Assembly: GCF_022549355.1 (NCBI RefSeq)
Contig: NZ_JAKZGL010000004.1
Location: forward strand, 186,001 to 250,000
Origin: Acinetobacter sp. NIPH 2699
Lineage (GTDB): Bacteria; Pseudomonadota; Gammaproteobacteria; Pseudomonadales; Moraxellaceae
Reading direction: 5' to 3'
DNA length: 64,000 nt
The translations under genes and the position numbers were made by a program. The notes beneath the pieces were generated by a model. That model was not told where the DNA came from. It did not search any database and saw only the letters and a list, made by a program, of their open reading frames with translations. Shown piece after piece: positions 52,627 to 62,344 of the stretch (position 1 is its first letter; each line of letters opens with the position of its first letter).

Positions 52627-53621
52627 TATGCCGCCCCTAACAGTGCATAACGCGTTTCAAGGTTATGTTGTACTTGTGTGGATGGCATTAAAAATGCCCC
52701 TTGCCCTAATCCAATTTCATGAGTGGAATTCAAACCGATGGGGCTAATTTCATTTTTATCCAAGATCAATCGAACATCGATAAACAAAGTTGGACTACAC
52801 CAAGTTTGGATCAAATGCTTCAATTTTTTATTTAATGGCTGTTCTGGTAAAAAAGCCAAATATTGTTCACGTTTTAATGGGCCAATTTGTATTTCAATCT
52901 TTCCATCAATTTGTTGTACCGTATCGCCACAAAAAGTATTCACGCCCAACAAACTTGGATTTTTTCCACCTAAACTGGTCTTCTGTTCTTCACCCAACTG
53001 GAATTGTTCTTTCACAAACTCCTGAATATGTACCTGCTCATTAAACATACAAGTCAATACAGTTTTCAAGGCATGCGCGGTATTGTTCTGCCCTTGCATC
53101 AAGCCAGAGAACTCCGCAAAATATTCTTCTAAATCCTGCTGCTCATGCTGAGAACTAATATAACCATTTAAAGCATGGAGAATATCGAGATAGTGATTAT
53201 CCTGTTCGATTTCATAGCGTATCGGTAAATTGTAAGTCAGGCTTGCATCCACATATTTCGCAGTCAACGTATGATTGAACAATCCCAAAAATTCTTTGGC
53301 TTCGAGTCGTTGCTGTCTGGAACTTTGTTTTAATTTATTGGTATAGGTATAAGGTAGTGCACCTTGCGTACCCGTTAAGCCCACAACAAGATTAGTCAAA
53401 TAAATACGTTCGTCTTGATAGCGCAGCTCTTCAATTTCCGTCGCAGGAAAGCTTAAGCTGAACGATGTTTCAAACTTAAAATCTTCTGACCAATTTCGAG
53501 AGACAGCTGAGTGCGGCACATGCCGTAATAGCCGAGCTGACTGGATAAACTCAAAAGTACCCGCCTTATTAAAGAGCTGATCAACTACAGAAGCGTCTTG
53601 CCACCAACGTTCTGAACGCAT
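52626..53621 (-). CDS. tssG: T6SS baseplate protein TssG
   Basis: The 331-residue protein matches TssG/ImpH: FEFIQSARLLRHVP, LRYQDERIYLTNLVVGLTGT, GALPYTYT and KEFLGLFNHTLTAKYV. It is part of the T6SS wedge with TssF, TssE and TssK. Its start lies inside the end of tssF (37-base overlap), and its stop is in contact with the next gene, so the three are tightly coupled. Confidence 0.94.
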   Translation of the reverse strand: MRSERWWQDASVVDQLFNKAGTFEFIQSARLLRHVPHSAVSRNWSEDFKFETSFSLSFPATEIEELRYQDERIYLTNLVVGLTGTQGALPYTYTNKLKQSSRQQRLEAKEFLGLFNHTLTAKYVDASLTYNLPIRYEIEQDNHYLDILHALNGYISSQHEQQDLEEYFAEFSGLMQGQNNTAHALKTVLTCMFNEQVHIQEFVKEQFQLGEEQKTSLGGKNPSLLGVNTFCGDTVQQIDGKIEIQIGPLKREQYLAFLPEQPLNKKLKHLIQTWCSPTLFIDVRLILDKNEISPIGLNSTHEIGLGQGAFLMPSTQVQHNLETRYALLGAA

Positions 53622-55393
53622 TGGTATATCTCCTGTTGGTTAAGACTGTCTTTAACAACCACATCGACAAAACTATTGATCTGGACTTTAAGATTAAAAA
53701 TATGGCTCAGTAGCTGACTAAAAATATATAAACTATGCCCTCTAAATACGCTACGATTCACCCCTAACTCTACTTTCACGCCCCTTATAAACATCGGAAA
53801 TGGTTTCGCATTCACCAGTTTATTGGTCGTTGAAAAATTCAATGTTTTCAATGCATCAATCAATAAAATATTTTCTTTTGAATGCGGCAAATTATATAAA
53901 GCCAACAATTCTTTGACATGACTGAGTGCATCGCCTTTCATCAAGGCCAAAGTGTTCAATGATAAATGTGAAATAATCCGCCACTGTTCATTTTTATTTT
54001 TATCAAACTCAAAAGGAGACGTTGGACGTTTGAGAATCAAAGCACGTCGAGCCAAGCTGCTATCATTGAGATTTAAGATATTATTACTCTGGCCCAAAGC
54101 CTCATGCGGTAGATCACCATTTGAACACAACAACTTGGTGCTAATAAAATCTGATTTTATTTCATAAGGCTTTAAATGCTTGGAAACAATTGAATATCCC
54201 ATTTGCATCGTTTTATTGGAAGATGGAATATAATTTAATGCATAAAAAAACTGCACATGATCGTTATGGTAATGACTCATCGCGAAGAAAGGGAGCACCG
54301 GCAGATAGCTTTGTTCCTGATTGGTTTTTTCTCGCACCATATTCATTTCAACCACTGAATACACCTGATATAGCTCAGGATGATGTGCATCTGTCACAAG
54401 TGGATATTGCAGTTGAGTATGGGCGATCTTTTGTGGTTCAGCCTGTTTTTCGAACAAGTTAATCGCTGGTGTGGTAAACAATTTGAAATTTGCGATATTC
54501 AATTCTGAATAATTACGTACCACTGCCTGATCATTCAGATTCAATTTAAGATGAATCAAAATTTCAAAACTCGGCTGTTGTTGCAATATACCTTTCAACT
54601 GACTTAAATCGAGATTCAAATAATTAAATTTTTCAGGAAAACAAAAATATTCCATCAATAAACGATAAGCATGATGTGTATGCTGATCAACAGGGAGTAA
54701 ACTTTCTTGTTCAGTAAAACCCATCACCATAAAGGGATTGGGAATCTCCACAATACGCGATCCAACACGCACTGAAAAAGCCGTTTCTTTGCGAAAAATA
54801 CTGTCTAGAACTTGCAGTGGAAAATTTGAAATTGCATCTAAATATATCGGTAGTTTTTCTTCAAGTACGCAATGCTGAGCATCATTAAACACTTCAAACT
54901 TCAAACTTAAGGTTGCATTCTGATTCAAATGCATATGGGTGCTTGGTGAAGTCTGAAAATCCAACTCAGTTAAAGCAATGGGTAAGAGCCGAACGTCATT
55001 GGTGGTATTAAATTCGCATTGCACCCCTTTAAAACTACGTGATCTTAATGCGGTTTTTTGAGGAATAAGATGAGGGGATGTTAGCTGTTTAATTTTATTA
55101 ATATCTTCGAAGCTCACCACAGAGCAAGCTGGGAAATGACGCAGATATTGAGGAAACATCACCTCAAATAACGAATAAGTAAATACGTCATAGCTATCTG
55201 CTAATTTTTTATCAATCCGCGCCGAAATTAATGAAAAAGCCTGAATTAACCGCTCAATATGAGGATCATCAATTTGTTCTTGGTTCAGTGATAATCGTTG
55301 AGCAATCTTTGGATACTTCTGCGCAAACTCTCTAGATTGTTGACCGAACTCTTGTAATTGTTTTTCATAATACGGTAAAAGTTGTTCTATCAC
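53585..55393 (-). CDS. tssF: T6SS baseplate protein TssF
   Basis: The 602-residue protein has the TssF/ImpG pattern: LPYYEKQLQEFGQQSREFAQ, PHIERLIQAFSLISARI, FPQYLRHFPACSVVSF and the C-terminal segment PFPMFIRGVKVELGVNRSVF. It builds the baseplate wedge. It starts 12 bases after tssE and overlaps tssG. Confidence 0.96.
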   Translation of the reverse strand: MIEQLLPYYEKQLQEFGQQSREFAQKYPKIAQRLSLNQEQIDDPHIERLIQAFSLISARIDKKLADSYDVFTYSLFEVMFPQYLRHFPACSVVSFEDINKIKQLTSPHLIPQKTALRSRSFKGVQCEFNTTNDVRLLPIALTELDFQTSPSTHMHLNQNATLSLKFEVFNDAQHCVLEEKLPIYLDAISNFPLQVLDSIFRKETAFSVRVGSRIVEIPNPFMVMGFTEQESLLPVDQHTHHAYRLLMEYFCFPEKFNYLNLDLSQLKGILQQQPSFEILIHLKLNLNDQAVVRNYSELNIANFKLFTTPAINLFEKQAEPQKIAHTQLQYPLVTDAHHPELYQVYSVVEMNMVREKTNQEQSYLPVLPFFAMSHYHNDHVQFFYALNYIPSSNKTMQMGYSIVSKHLKPYEIKSDFISTKLLCSNGDLPHEALGQSNNILNLNDSSLARRALILKRPTSPFEFDKNKNEQWRIISHLSLNTLALMKGDALSHVKELLALYNLPHSKENILLIDALKTLNFSTTNKLVNAKPFPMFIRGVKVELGVNRSVFRGHSLYIFSQLLSHIFNLKVQINSFVDVVVKDSLNQQEIYQCVQNVGGKTLL

Positions 55394-55405
55394 AGTTCTC
55401 TCACG

Positions 55406-55882
55406 CTAAGCTCTTGCAGAAATAACATATTGTTGTGTTGTCGGTTTTAATAACGCATCAAAAAAAACCGGCTCATATAAAGGATGTATATTTAAGTAAG
55501 CTTGAATACTTAAACACAATGCCCCCATGTTATGCCCATCTAATAACATTTCGACTTTAATCTGCCTCAACCTTGGTTCATGGGCTGCAATCGACCGCTC
55601 AATCGACTGACAAATTTTATCGCGATCCAATGGATTTGCGGTTGAAAGCCCGACGAAGTCAATGATCCCAAACTGCAAAATAGATTTCTTTGCGAGAGGA
55701 AATTCATCCATATCCGTATCAAACTGCGCAATTCTGGTATTGAGTAGATCCTCCAAATCACGAGCTACCGACTCTCGTAATTGTTGAATCGACAATCCCC
55801 TTAAATAATCTTCATGCTCAGGTAATAAGCGATCAAACAATGTTGACCTAAACCCATATGGATATAAATGATCTAAATTCAT
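55406..55882 (-). CDS. tssE: T6SS baseplate protein TssE (gp25-like)
   Basis: The 158-residue protein fits the GPW/gp25 family: RSTLFDRLLPE, SIQQLRESVARDLEDLLNTR, and a C-terminal EPRLRQIKVEML motif. It acts as the T6SS sheath-initiating wedge protein. It is 12 bases before tssF and separated from hcp by a palindromic gap. Confidence 0.95.
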   Translation of the reverse strand: MNLDHLYPYGFRSTLFDRLLPEHEDYLRGLSIQQLRESVARDLEDLLNTRIAQFDTDMDEFPLAKKSILQFGIIDFVGLSTANPLDRDKICQSIERSIAAHEPRLRQIKVEMLLDGHNMGALCLSIQAYLNIHPLYEPVFFDALLKPTTQQYVISARA

Positions 55883-55910
55883 TTTTTATAAAACAAAAAG
55901 ATAAGGGAAA

Positions 55911-55938
55911 TAGAGGTTAATGAATCATTAACCTCTAT
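55911..55938 (-). promoter_or_regulatory. Palindrome between hcp and tssE
   Basis: Perfect arms TAGAGGTTAATG and CATTAACCTCTA with a small centre form a strong hairpin, 18 bases after the hcp stop. There is no T tract on the reverse strand. It could lower read-through, or stabilise the hcp part of the transcript. Confidence 0.6.
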
Positions 55939-55956
55939 GAAAAATCACGATTCTAA

Positions 55957-56460
55957 TTATGCAGCGTATGATGCTGTGTTGTTAGAAAGCGACCATTTCT
56001 TAGTAACAGCACCTTTCGCAGTACCGTTAATATCTTGTTGGTTATATGTCCACTCAACAGCAGCATATTTCAAACCAAACTGTTCAGTTGGGACACCCTC
56101 TTCATTTACAATCGGAGTCACACTTGAAACTAAAACGTGCTTCAATTTAATTTGTAAGTACTTGATACGTTTATCACCGTTTGCACGATAAAAATCAATC
56201 TGTACTTCATCAAAGGTATAACCAGCAGAACATGCTTCCCAAAGTTTAGGACTTGTTGCATCCAAATCTTTAAGGAAAATCATATCTTCATGCTCAACAC
56301 GTTCAGCAGTATGCCCCCCAACACTACTTGAAGTCGCAGACTTAGGCTGACGAATTTTGTGAGACCAAGAGTTAACTTCTAGCCAACCTTTGTGCTCAGA
56401 GTCACGTGACTCTCCGTCTACCTTGTATTTGCCACGAAACTCAACGTATATATCTTTCAT
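55957..56460 (-). CDS. hcp: T6SS tube protein Hcp
   Basis: The 167-residue protein fits the Hcp family: DIYVEFRGKYKVDGESRDSE and HKGWLEVNSWSHKIRQP near the N-terminus. Hexamers stack to form the inner tube. It lies 104 bases after tssC. Confidence 0.95.
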   Translation of the reverse strand: MKDIYVEFRGKYKVDGESRDSEHKGWLEVNSWSHKIRQPKSATSSSVGGHTAERVEHEDMIFLKDLDATSPKLWEACSAGYTFDEVQIDFYRANGDKRIKYLQIKLKHVLVSSVTPIVNEEGVPTEQFGLKYAAVEWTYNQQDINGTAKGAVTKKWSLSNNTASYAA

Positions 56461-56564
56461 TTAAAATTCACCTCTGTTTATTTAAAGTTATTTTAGGGTC
56501 TGTTGACACTTCAGGCGCAAGCATCTGTCATCTGTCTACAGTCCCTTTTGGCTGATCTCATTTT

Positions 56565-58046
56565 TTAATTTGAGGACTGTGGTAGTTCAGTCACGAGTCG
56601 CAAAGAAACTGACAACTCATCCAGCTGGAAATGCGGTCTTAAAAAGACCACCGATTTGTAGTGACCTGGCTGAGCAGGATCTTCTACAACCTTTACTGAT
56701 GCCTCACGAAGCGGATATTGTGCTTTCGCTTCTTGAGATGCACCATCATCAAGCAAAACATATTGTGAGAGCCATTCGTTTAAAAATGCTTCAACATTGC
56801 CTGCTGATGCAAAGCTTCCCACCTTGTCACGCATCATTGCTTTTAAGTAATGTGCGATACGTGAGACAGCCATGATGTACTGGATCTGACTTGAAAGTGC
56901 TGAGTTCGCATTTGCAGTATCACTATCATATTTCTTAGGCTTCTGTGCAGATTGCGCACCAAAGAAAGCCGCATAATCTGTATTTTTACAGTGAACCAAT
57001 GGGATGAAACCCAAGTCACTCAATTCTTTTTCGCGGCGATCCGTAATCGCAATCTCAGTTGGGCATTTGAAGACAACTTCACCATCTGAGGTTTTAAAGG
57101 TATGTACTGGCAAGCCTTCAACTAAACCACCACCCTCAACACCACGAATGGCTGCACACCAACCATGCGCATCAAACGCATTGGTTAAACGTGTACCAAA
57201 GGCATAAGCTGCATTCATCCATAAATAATCATTATGGTCTTCGCCCGTGACCGCTTCGATGAAATTAAAGCCTTCCGTCGCTGTGCCTTCTTTCGGATGA
57301 TAAGGCAAACGCCCTAGAACATGCGGCATAGTAAGGGCAACATAACGTGAGTCTTCACTATCACGGAAAGAGCGCCATTGCACATATTCTGCAGTCTCAA
57401 AGATTTTTGAAACATCGCGTGGACGATCAATATCGGTGAATGATTCAAGACCTAAAATATTTGGACTTGCAGCCGAAATAAACGGCGCATGGGCTGCCGC
57501 TGCGACATGTGAAACTTGCTCTAATAAATACATATCAGACGGCGTGCGATCAAACTCAAAATCACCGATTAACGCAGCATATGGCGCGCCACCAAATGAG
57601 CCATACTCTTCTTCATAAATCTTTTTGAACAAAGTACTTTGATCAAAATCGGTTGCACCCTGAAAGTCCTTCACTAACTCTTTTTTGGTCGTATTTAACA
57701 TACGAATCTTAATCATTGAGTGAGAAGGTGTTTCTTGACAGAAATAGTAGAGTCCACGCCAAGTTGATTCAATTTTCTGAAACTGCTCATGATGCATGAT
57801 TTCACTGAGCTGCTTTGAAATTAAAGCATCAATTTCAGCAATACGTTTATCAATCGATAAGGTCATATTTTCTGAAACGGTGATTGTCCCCGCCATCACT
57901 TCTTTGGCTAACTCGCCAATCAAACTTTTAGCACGAACATGCTCGTCATCATTACGCGCAATACGACTTTGCTCAACGATCGAATCGAGCAAATTTGCTG
58001 ATTCAGCTTCTACATTTGATACAGTTGCAGCTTGTAAATTACTCAT
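56565..58046 (-). CDS. tssC: T6SS sheath large subunit TssC
   Basis: The start at 58046 (MSNLQAATVSNVEAE) has GGAGG 6 bases upstream and is preferred over 58061, giving 493 residues. It has the TssC/VipB features STWRGLYYFCQETP, LLEQVSHVAAAAHAPFIS and ISAASPNILGLESF. With TssB it forms the contractile sheath. It overlaps the tssB stop by 8 bases. Confidence 0.96.
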   Translation of the reverse strand: MSNLQAATVSNVEAESANLLDSIVEQSRIARNDDEHVRAKSLIGELAKEVMAGTITVSENMTLSIDKRIAEIDALISKQLSEIMHHEQFQKIESTWRGLYYFCQETPSHSMIKIRMLNTTKKELVKDFQGATDFDQSTLFKKIYEEEYGSFGGAPYAALIGDFEFDRTPSDMYLLEQVSHVAAAAHAPFISAASPNILGLESFTDIDRPRDVSKIFETAEYVQWRSFRDSEDSRYVALTMPHVLGRLPYHPKEGTATEGFNFIEAVTGEDHNDYLWMNAAYAFGTRLTNAFDAHGWCAAIRGVEGGGLVEGLPVHTFKTSDGEVVFKCPTEIAITDRREKELSDLGFIPLVHCKNTDYAAFFGAQSAQKPKKYDSDTANANSALSSQIQYIMAVSRIAHYLKAMMRDKVGSFASAGNVEAFLNEWLSQYVLLDDGASQEAKAQYPLREASVKVVEDPAQPGHYKSVVFLRPHFQLDELSVSLRLVTELPQSSN

Positions 58047-58542
58047 TTTCTGCCTCCGCACTAAGTTGGCGTATTTGATCCGTATTCTTTAGCACTTCAT
58101 CTAATAAATCTTCTAAACGTTCACTATTCGAAATTTTATTTCGAAGGTCAGTTAAACGTTCACGCGCTGCAACCAATTTACGCAAAGGATCAACCTGTTG
58201 TACAACTTGCTCAGGTCTAAAATCTTCCATTGAGTTAAAGGTTAAATCGACAGACATACGTCCGCCCTCTTCAGTCAATGTATTCTCAACTTGAAATGCC
58301 GCTCTTGGTGCTAGAGACTCCATCACCTCATCAATATTGTCTAAATCAACATTGATGAATTTCTTGTCTTTTAATTTCGTCTTTTCAAGCTCTGAAGCAG
58401 CAGAAAAGTCTCCCATAACCCCAACGACAAATGGCAACTCTTTAGACTCTTTACCATCACCCACCTCAACATCGTAAGTTAACTGCACACGAGGAGGACG
58501 AATGCGTTGCAATTTTTTCTGTACACTTTCTCTTTTTGCCAT
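58039..58542 (-). CDS. tssB: T6SS sheath small subunit TssB
   Basis: The 167-residue protein shows the TssB/VipA pattern: VQKKLQRIRPPRVQLTYDVE, PFVVGVMGDFSA and LTFNSMEDFRPEQVVQQVDP. It pairs with TssC. It starts 16 bases after the putative asaA gene, and overlaps tssC. Confidence 0.96.
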   Translation of the reverse strand: MAKRESVQKKLQRIRPPRVQLTYDVEVGDGKESKELPFVVGVMGDFSAASELEKTKLKDKKFINVDLDNIDEVMESLAPRAAFQVENTLTEEGGRMSVDLTFNSMEDFRPEQVVQQVDPLRKLVAARERLTDLRNKISNSERLEDLLDEVLKNTDQIRQLSAEAENE

Positions 58543-58558
58543 AACTGTATACCCTTGA

Positions 58559-59284
58559 TTATTTTTTCAACGAAGCGAATGGATTCGTACCTGTCGGTCG
58601 AACAGCACTTGGTGTTGTGGTTGTTGGACGACTTGCTGGCGCAGTAGTCTGTGTGGTGGTGTTACGCGGTGCAGCAGTGGTTCTTTTAGGCTGACTCACG
58701 GCACGTCGGTTGGCTGTATTGGTGCTTCGAGCTTCTTTTTTAGGCGCTTCTTCTACTGCTTTGGTCGTGATCACAGGTGCAGGTAATGCTGTTCGAATAT
58801 TCTCACTTAACTGTTTAGCAGGTGGATAGGTTAAATCAGTACTGAGATAACGCATTTCATCAGTGCGCATATGTTGTAAGGCCTGATTTGCGATATCAAC
58901 ACTCGCTAAAAAAGTGACATCAGTTAACATCGAACCTTGAATATTTTTCTGCTGCAATTCACTAGCCAACGTCAAAGCATTCATCGGCTGTTTTAACTCG
59001 TACATTCTCATCGCTGCTTGAGCCAATAAATCATTGACCTGACTAGCATTCGATTTATCACAAACTTGCTGATAAATTTTCAATAGCGCTTGATCTGTTT
59101 GACCCGCAACCAATGGATTTTGTTTAATACATTTTCTTTTTAACTTCACTGGTTTTATTTTTTGATCAGTCAGATTGGCTTCTGGATCAACACTTTTTGT
59201 TTCTTGATCATCTGCGTAAGCCAAACTACCCATAACCATACAAAGAATTGATACTACAATACCTTTTTTCAAAATATGCCTCAT
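58559..59284 (-). CDS. asaA: T6SS-associated exported protein, putative AsaA
   Basis: The 241-residue protein has a signal peptide (ending SLAYADD) and a helical middle part (ALLKIYQQVCDKSNASQVND, then YELKQPMNALTLASEL), and a Thr/Pro/Ala-rich tail after residue 170. Length, location upstream of tssB and periplasmic character fit AsaA, an Acinetobacter T6SS factor. The symbol is inferred from position and length. It is first in the leftward arm, so its promoter lies in the gap to tssH. Confidence 0.6.
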   Translation of the reverse strand: MRHILKKGIVVSILCMVMGSLAYADDQETKSVDPEANLTDQKIKPVKLKRKCIKQNPLVAGQTDQALLKIYQQVCDKSNASQVNDLLAQAAMRMYELKQPMNALTLASELQQKNIQGSMLTDVTFLASVDIANQALQHMRTDEMRYLSTDLTYPPAKQLSENIRTALPAPVITTKAVEEAPKKEARSTNTANRRAVSQPKRTTAAPRNTTTQTTAPASRPTTTTPSAVRPTGTNPFASLKK

Positions 59285-59647
59285 AATTATTTAACTTATA
59301 TAATTGAAGAGTCGACAATTATTGTTTAAAAAACCCTCTTACTCGTCAATTTTGTGCACCTAGAACATTGTCGCGAATTTAACAAAAAAACCACATAGAA
59401 AGTCAATACTAATTACGTTTTATAACATTATTAAATTATTTTGATTATATTATGCAAATATTTTTCAAGAATAGTACTCCCTTTCTATTTAAAATTAATA
59501 TATTTTGTTGTAGAATAATCTGTACACTCAGACAGAGTAAAGCTAAGTTTTTGATTTTATTTAGAAAATATATTTTAGATATAACAACAATATCAAGTCT
59601 GAACTGACTTAGCGGGGCTTGATATTCAAAATTATTGTGAGTAATAA
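59285..59647. promoter_or_regulatory. Divergent T6SS promoter region
   Basis: A 363-base AT-rich gap separates the two T6SS arms and must hold both promoters. A possible -10 TAGAAT lies near 59512 for tssH. No regulator binding site can be assigned. Confidence 0.5.
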
Positions 59648-62317
59648 ATGAGTAATTTAAAGGTTTTAATTACAAAACTATCACCTCCTACTCGTGCTGC
59701 ATTAGAAAAATCTGCCAATTACTGCATTAATCAATTGAATTATGAGATTGAAATTGAGCATTTATTTGTAGAATTACTAAATCAAAGTCCAGTGAATGAT
59801 TTACTTATTTTATTACAAAAAAATAATATTTCCGCAGATGCTTTAACTCATGATTTAAAAGAAACAATTGCTTCTTTACCCAAAGGCAATACACGCACTC
59901 CAATATTTGCAAAATCAATCGTTAAGCTATTTGAACAAGCATGGTTGTTAGCATCCGCTGAACAAACACCGCTGATTCGGAGTAGTCATTTAATCATTGC
60001 ATTGTTAACAGCCCCTGATTTACAACAAATTGCCTTCAGAGCATCTAGTTTATTTGAGCTGTTCCCAATTGATACGATGAAACACAAGTTTCTAGATATT
60101 TGTGGTCAGAGCAGCGAGCAATCTCAAATTGAAGTGCCCACAGCATCAACTGAAGCACAACAGGAAAAACCAGCAACTACAACCACAGTAAAGACCCCTG
60201 CCTTAGATCAATACACCATCAACTTGACCATAAAAGCACAAAATGGACAAATTGATCCTGTTATTGGGCGAGAATTCGAAATTCGATTAATGCTCGACAT
60301 CTTGATGCGTCGTCGGCAGAACAATCCTATTTTGACAGGTGAACCAGGGGTAGGTAAAACTGCCGTTGTTGAAGGTCTGGCATTAAAAATCGCCCAAGGT
60401 TTAGTCCCCGAAGCACTTAGAAATGTACAACTGCATGTGTTAGACATGGGTCTATTACAGGCGGGCGCAAGTGTTAAAGGTGAGTTTGAAAATCGCTTAA
60501 AACAAGTGATTCAAGAGGTTCAAGCGTCCACCCACCCAATTATTTTATTTATTGATGAAGCACATACACTCATCGGTGCTGGCGGCCAAGCGGGACAAAA
60601 TGATGCCGCCAATCTACTCAAACCCGCCTTAGCGCGTGGTGAATTAAGAACGATAGCGGCAACAACGTGGGCTGAATACAAACAGTATTTTGAGAAAGAT
60701 GCTGCCCTAAGTCGTCGCTTTCAAGTGGTCAAAGTAGAAGAGCCAACCGAAGAAGTTGCCATCGATATGCTACGTGCCATGATTCCTGTCATGCAAAACC
60801 ATTTCAACTTACATATTGATGATCAAGCAATTGTGACTGCGGTTCAGGCTTCTCATCGTTATATCAGTGGACGTCAACTCCCCGACAAGGCGATTAGCGT
60901 ATTAGATACTGCTGCGGCTCGTGTGGCATTAACTCAAAATGCCCAGCCGGTCATTCTTGACCAGTTCAAAGCTCAACAACACAATCTGAAATTAGAACAG
61001 CAAATTTTAACGCATGAACATCAACAGTTCCCGATCCATCATGAGCGTTTAGAGCTGCTCAACCAAGAACTGTCAACGCTAGACAGTGAAATACAAGCAA
61101 TTGAAATCCGATGGCAACAAGAGCTTGCCTTGGTGAAACAAATCCAACAATTAAATGCTCAAGATGAACACACTGAGACCAAAAATCAGATCTCCGCTTT
61201 AAGAACTGATTTAACCCAACTTCAAGGACAAAGTCCTTTGGTCTTTGAACGAGTAACACCTCGAATTATTAATGAAATTATTTCTGACTGGACAGGTATT
61301 CCTGTTGGAAATATGGTCAATGATGAAATCAAGCAAATTTTAACGCTTGAGGATAAATTGGCTGAGCGAGTCATGGGGCAAGATTATGCGCTTACACAAT
61401 TGGTGCAAGGCATTAAAACCTCTAAAGCCAAATTAGAAGATCCAAATAAACCCCAAGGCGTGTTTATGTTGGTTGGACCGAGTGGTGTAGGGAAGACAGA
61501 AACAGCATTGGCTTTAGCCAATGAGCTTTATGGTGGCGAACAACACTTAATCACCATCAATATGTCTGAATATCAAGAAGCACATACCGTTTCCTCTTTA
61601 AAAGGTGCGCCTCCTGGCTATGTTGGCTACGGTCAAGGTGGTGTGCTCACGGAAGCTGTCCGCCGCAACCCATATAGTGTTGTGTTATTGGATGAAATCG
61701 AAAAATCGCATAGTGATGTACAAGAACTTTTCTACCAAGTATTTGATAAAGGAACATTGGAAGATGGTGAAGGCCGTATCATTGATTTTAAAAACACAAC
61801 TATCTTACTCACTTCAAATACTGGCTCAAGTGCCATTATGCAGGCTTGCTTAAACCAACCTGTTGAAGAGTGGCCAAACGCTGAAGACTTACTGGAACAC
61901 TTAAAACCAAGTTTGTATAAACAATTTAAGCCCGCCTTTATTGGTCGTATGCGGATCGTACCTTATTTCCCATTACACGATGAATTATTGGTCAGAATCA
62001 TTAAACATAAACTGGGTAAGATTGTTTCTAGAATCGAAAAGCAATATGCCACTAAGGTTCAATATTCCGAAGACCTCGTTGAACTCCTGTTGAACCGTTG
62101 TACTGAAGTTGATAGCGGTGCTCGAAATGTGGACAATATCCTAAACTCGACCGTATTACCTTCGCTTGCAACTGAAATTTTGGTTGCTTTGGCTGAGCAT
62201 AAACTACCGAAACTCATCATTATCGATGTCAAAGATGAAGATATTAGCTATCAATTAGATCCTGTTGAAAAAGGAACTAGAAAGCGTTCGAGTAAAAAAG
62301 CAAAAGCTGACGTTTAA
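59648..62317 (+). CDS. tssH: T6SS ATPase TssH (ClpV)
   Basis: The 889-residue AAA+ protein has an N-terminal Clp-type repeat domain (residues 1 to about 150), a first ATPase domain with Walker A GEPGVGKT at 231-238 (K237) and Walker B ILFIDEAHT, a middle helical region, and a second ATPase domain with Walker A GPSGVGKT at 610-617 (K616) and VLLDEIEK. It disassembles contracted sheaths. The T6SS location separates it from ClpB. It is first in the rightward arm. Confidence 0.96.
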   Translation: MSNLKVLITKLSPPTRAALEKSANYCINQLNYEIEIEHLFVELLNQSPVNDLLILLQKNNISADALTHDLKETIASLPKGNTRTPIFAKSIVKLFEQAWLLASAEQTPLIRSSHLIIALLTAPDLQQIAFRASSLFELFPIDTMKHKFLDICGQSSEQSQIEVPTASTEAQQEKPATTTTVKTPALDQYTINLTIKAQNGQIDPVIGREFEIRLMLDILMRRRQNNPILTGEPGVGKTAVVEGLALKIAQGLVPEALRNVQLHVLDMGLLQAGASVKGEFENRLKQVIQEVQASTHPIILFIDEAHTLIGAGGQAGQNDAANLLKPALARGELRTIAATTWAEYKQYFEKDAALSRRFQVVKVEEPTEEVAIDMLRAMIPVMQNHFNLHIDDQAIVTAVQASHRYISGRQLPDKAISVLDTAAARVALTQNAQPVILDQFKAQQHNLKLEQQILTHEHQQFPIHHERLELLNQELSTLDSEIQAIEIRWQQELALVKQIQQLNAQDEHTETKNQISALRTDLTQLQGQSPLVFERVTPRIINEIISDWTGIPVGNMVNDEIKQILTLEDKLAERVMGQDYALTQLVQGIKTSKAKLEDPNKPQGVFMLVGPSGVGKTETALALANELYGGEQHLITINMSEYQEAHTVSSLKGAPPGYVGYGQGGVLTEAVRRNPYSVVLLDEIEKSHSDVQELFYQVFDKGTLEDGEGRIIDFKNTTILLTSNTGSSAIMQACLNQPVEEWPNAEDLLEHLKPSLYKQFKPAFIGRMRIVPYFPLHDELLVRIIKHKLGKIVSRIEKQYATKVQYSEDLVELLLNRCTEVDSGARNVDNILNSTVLPSLATEILVALAEHKLPKLIIIDVKDEDISYQLDPVEKGTRKRSSKKAKADV

Positions 62318-62344
62318 GATTCTTGAGATTGAGCCCCAATTGTT

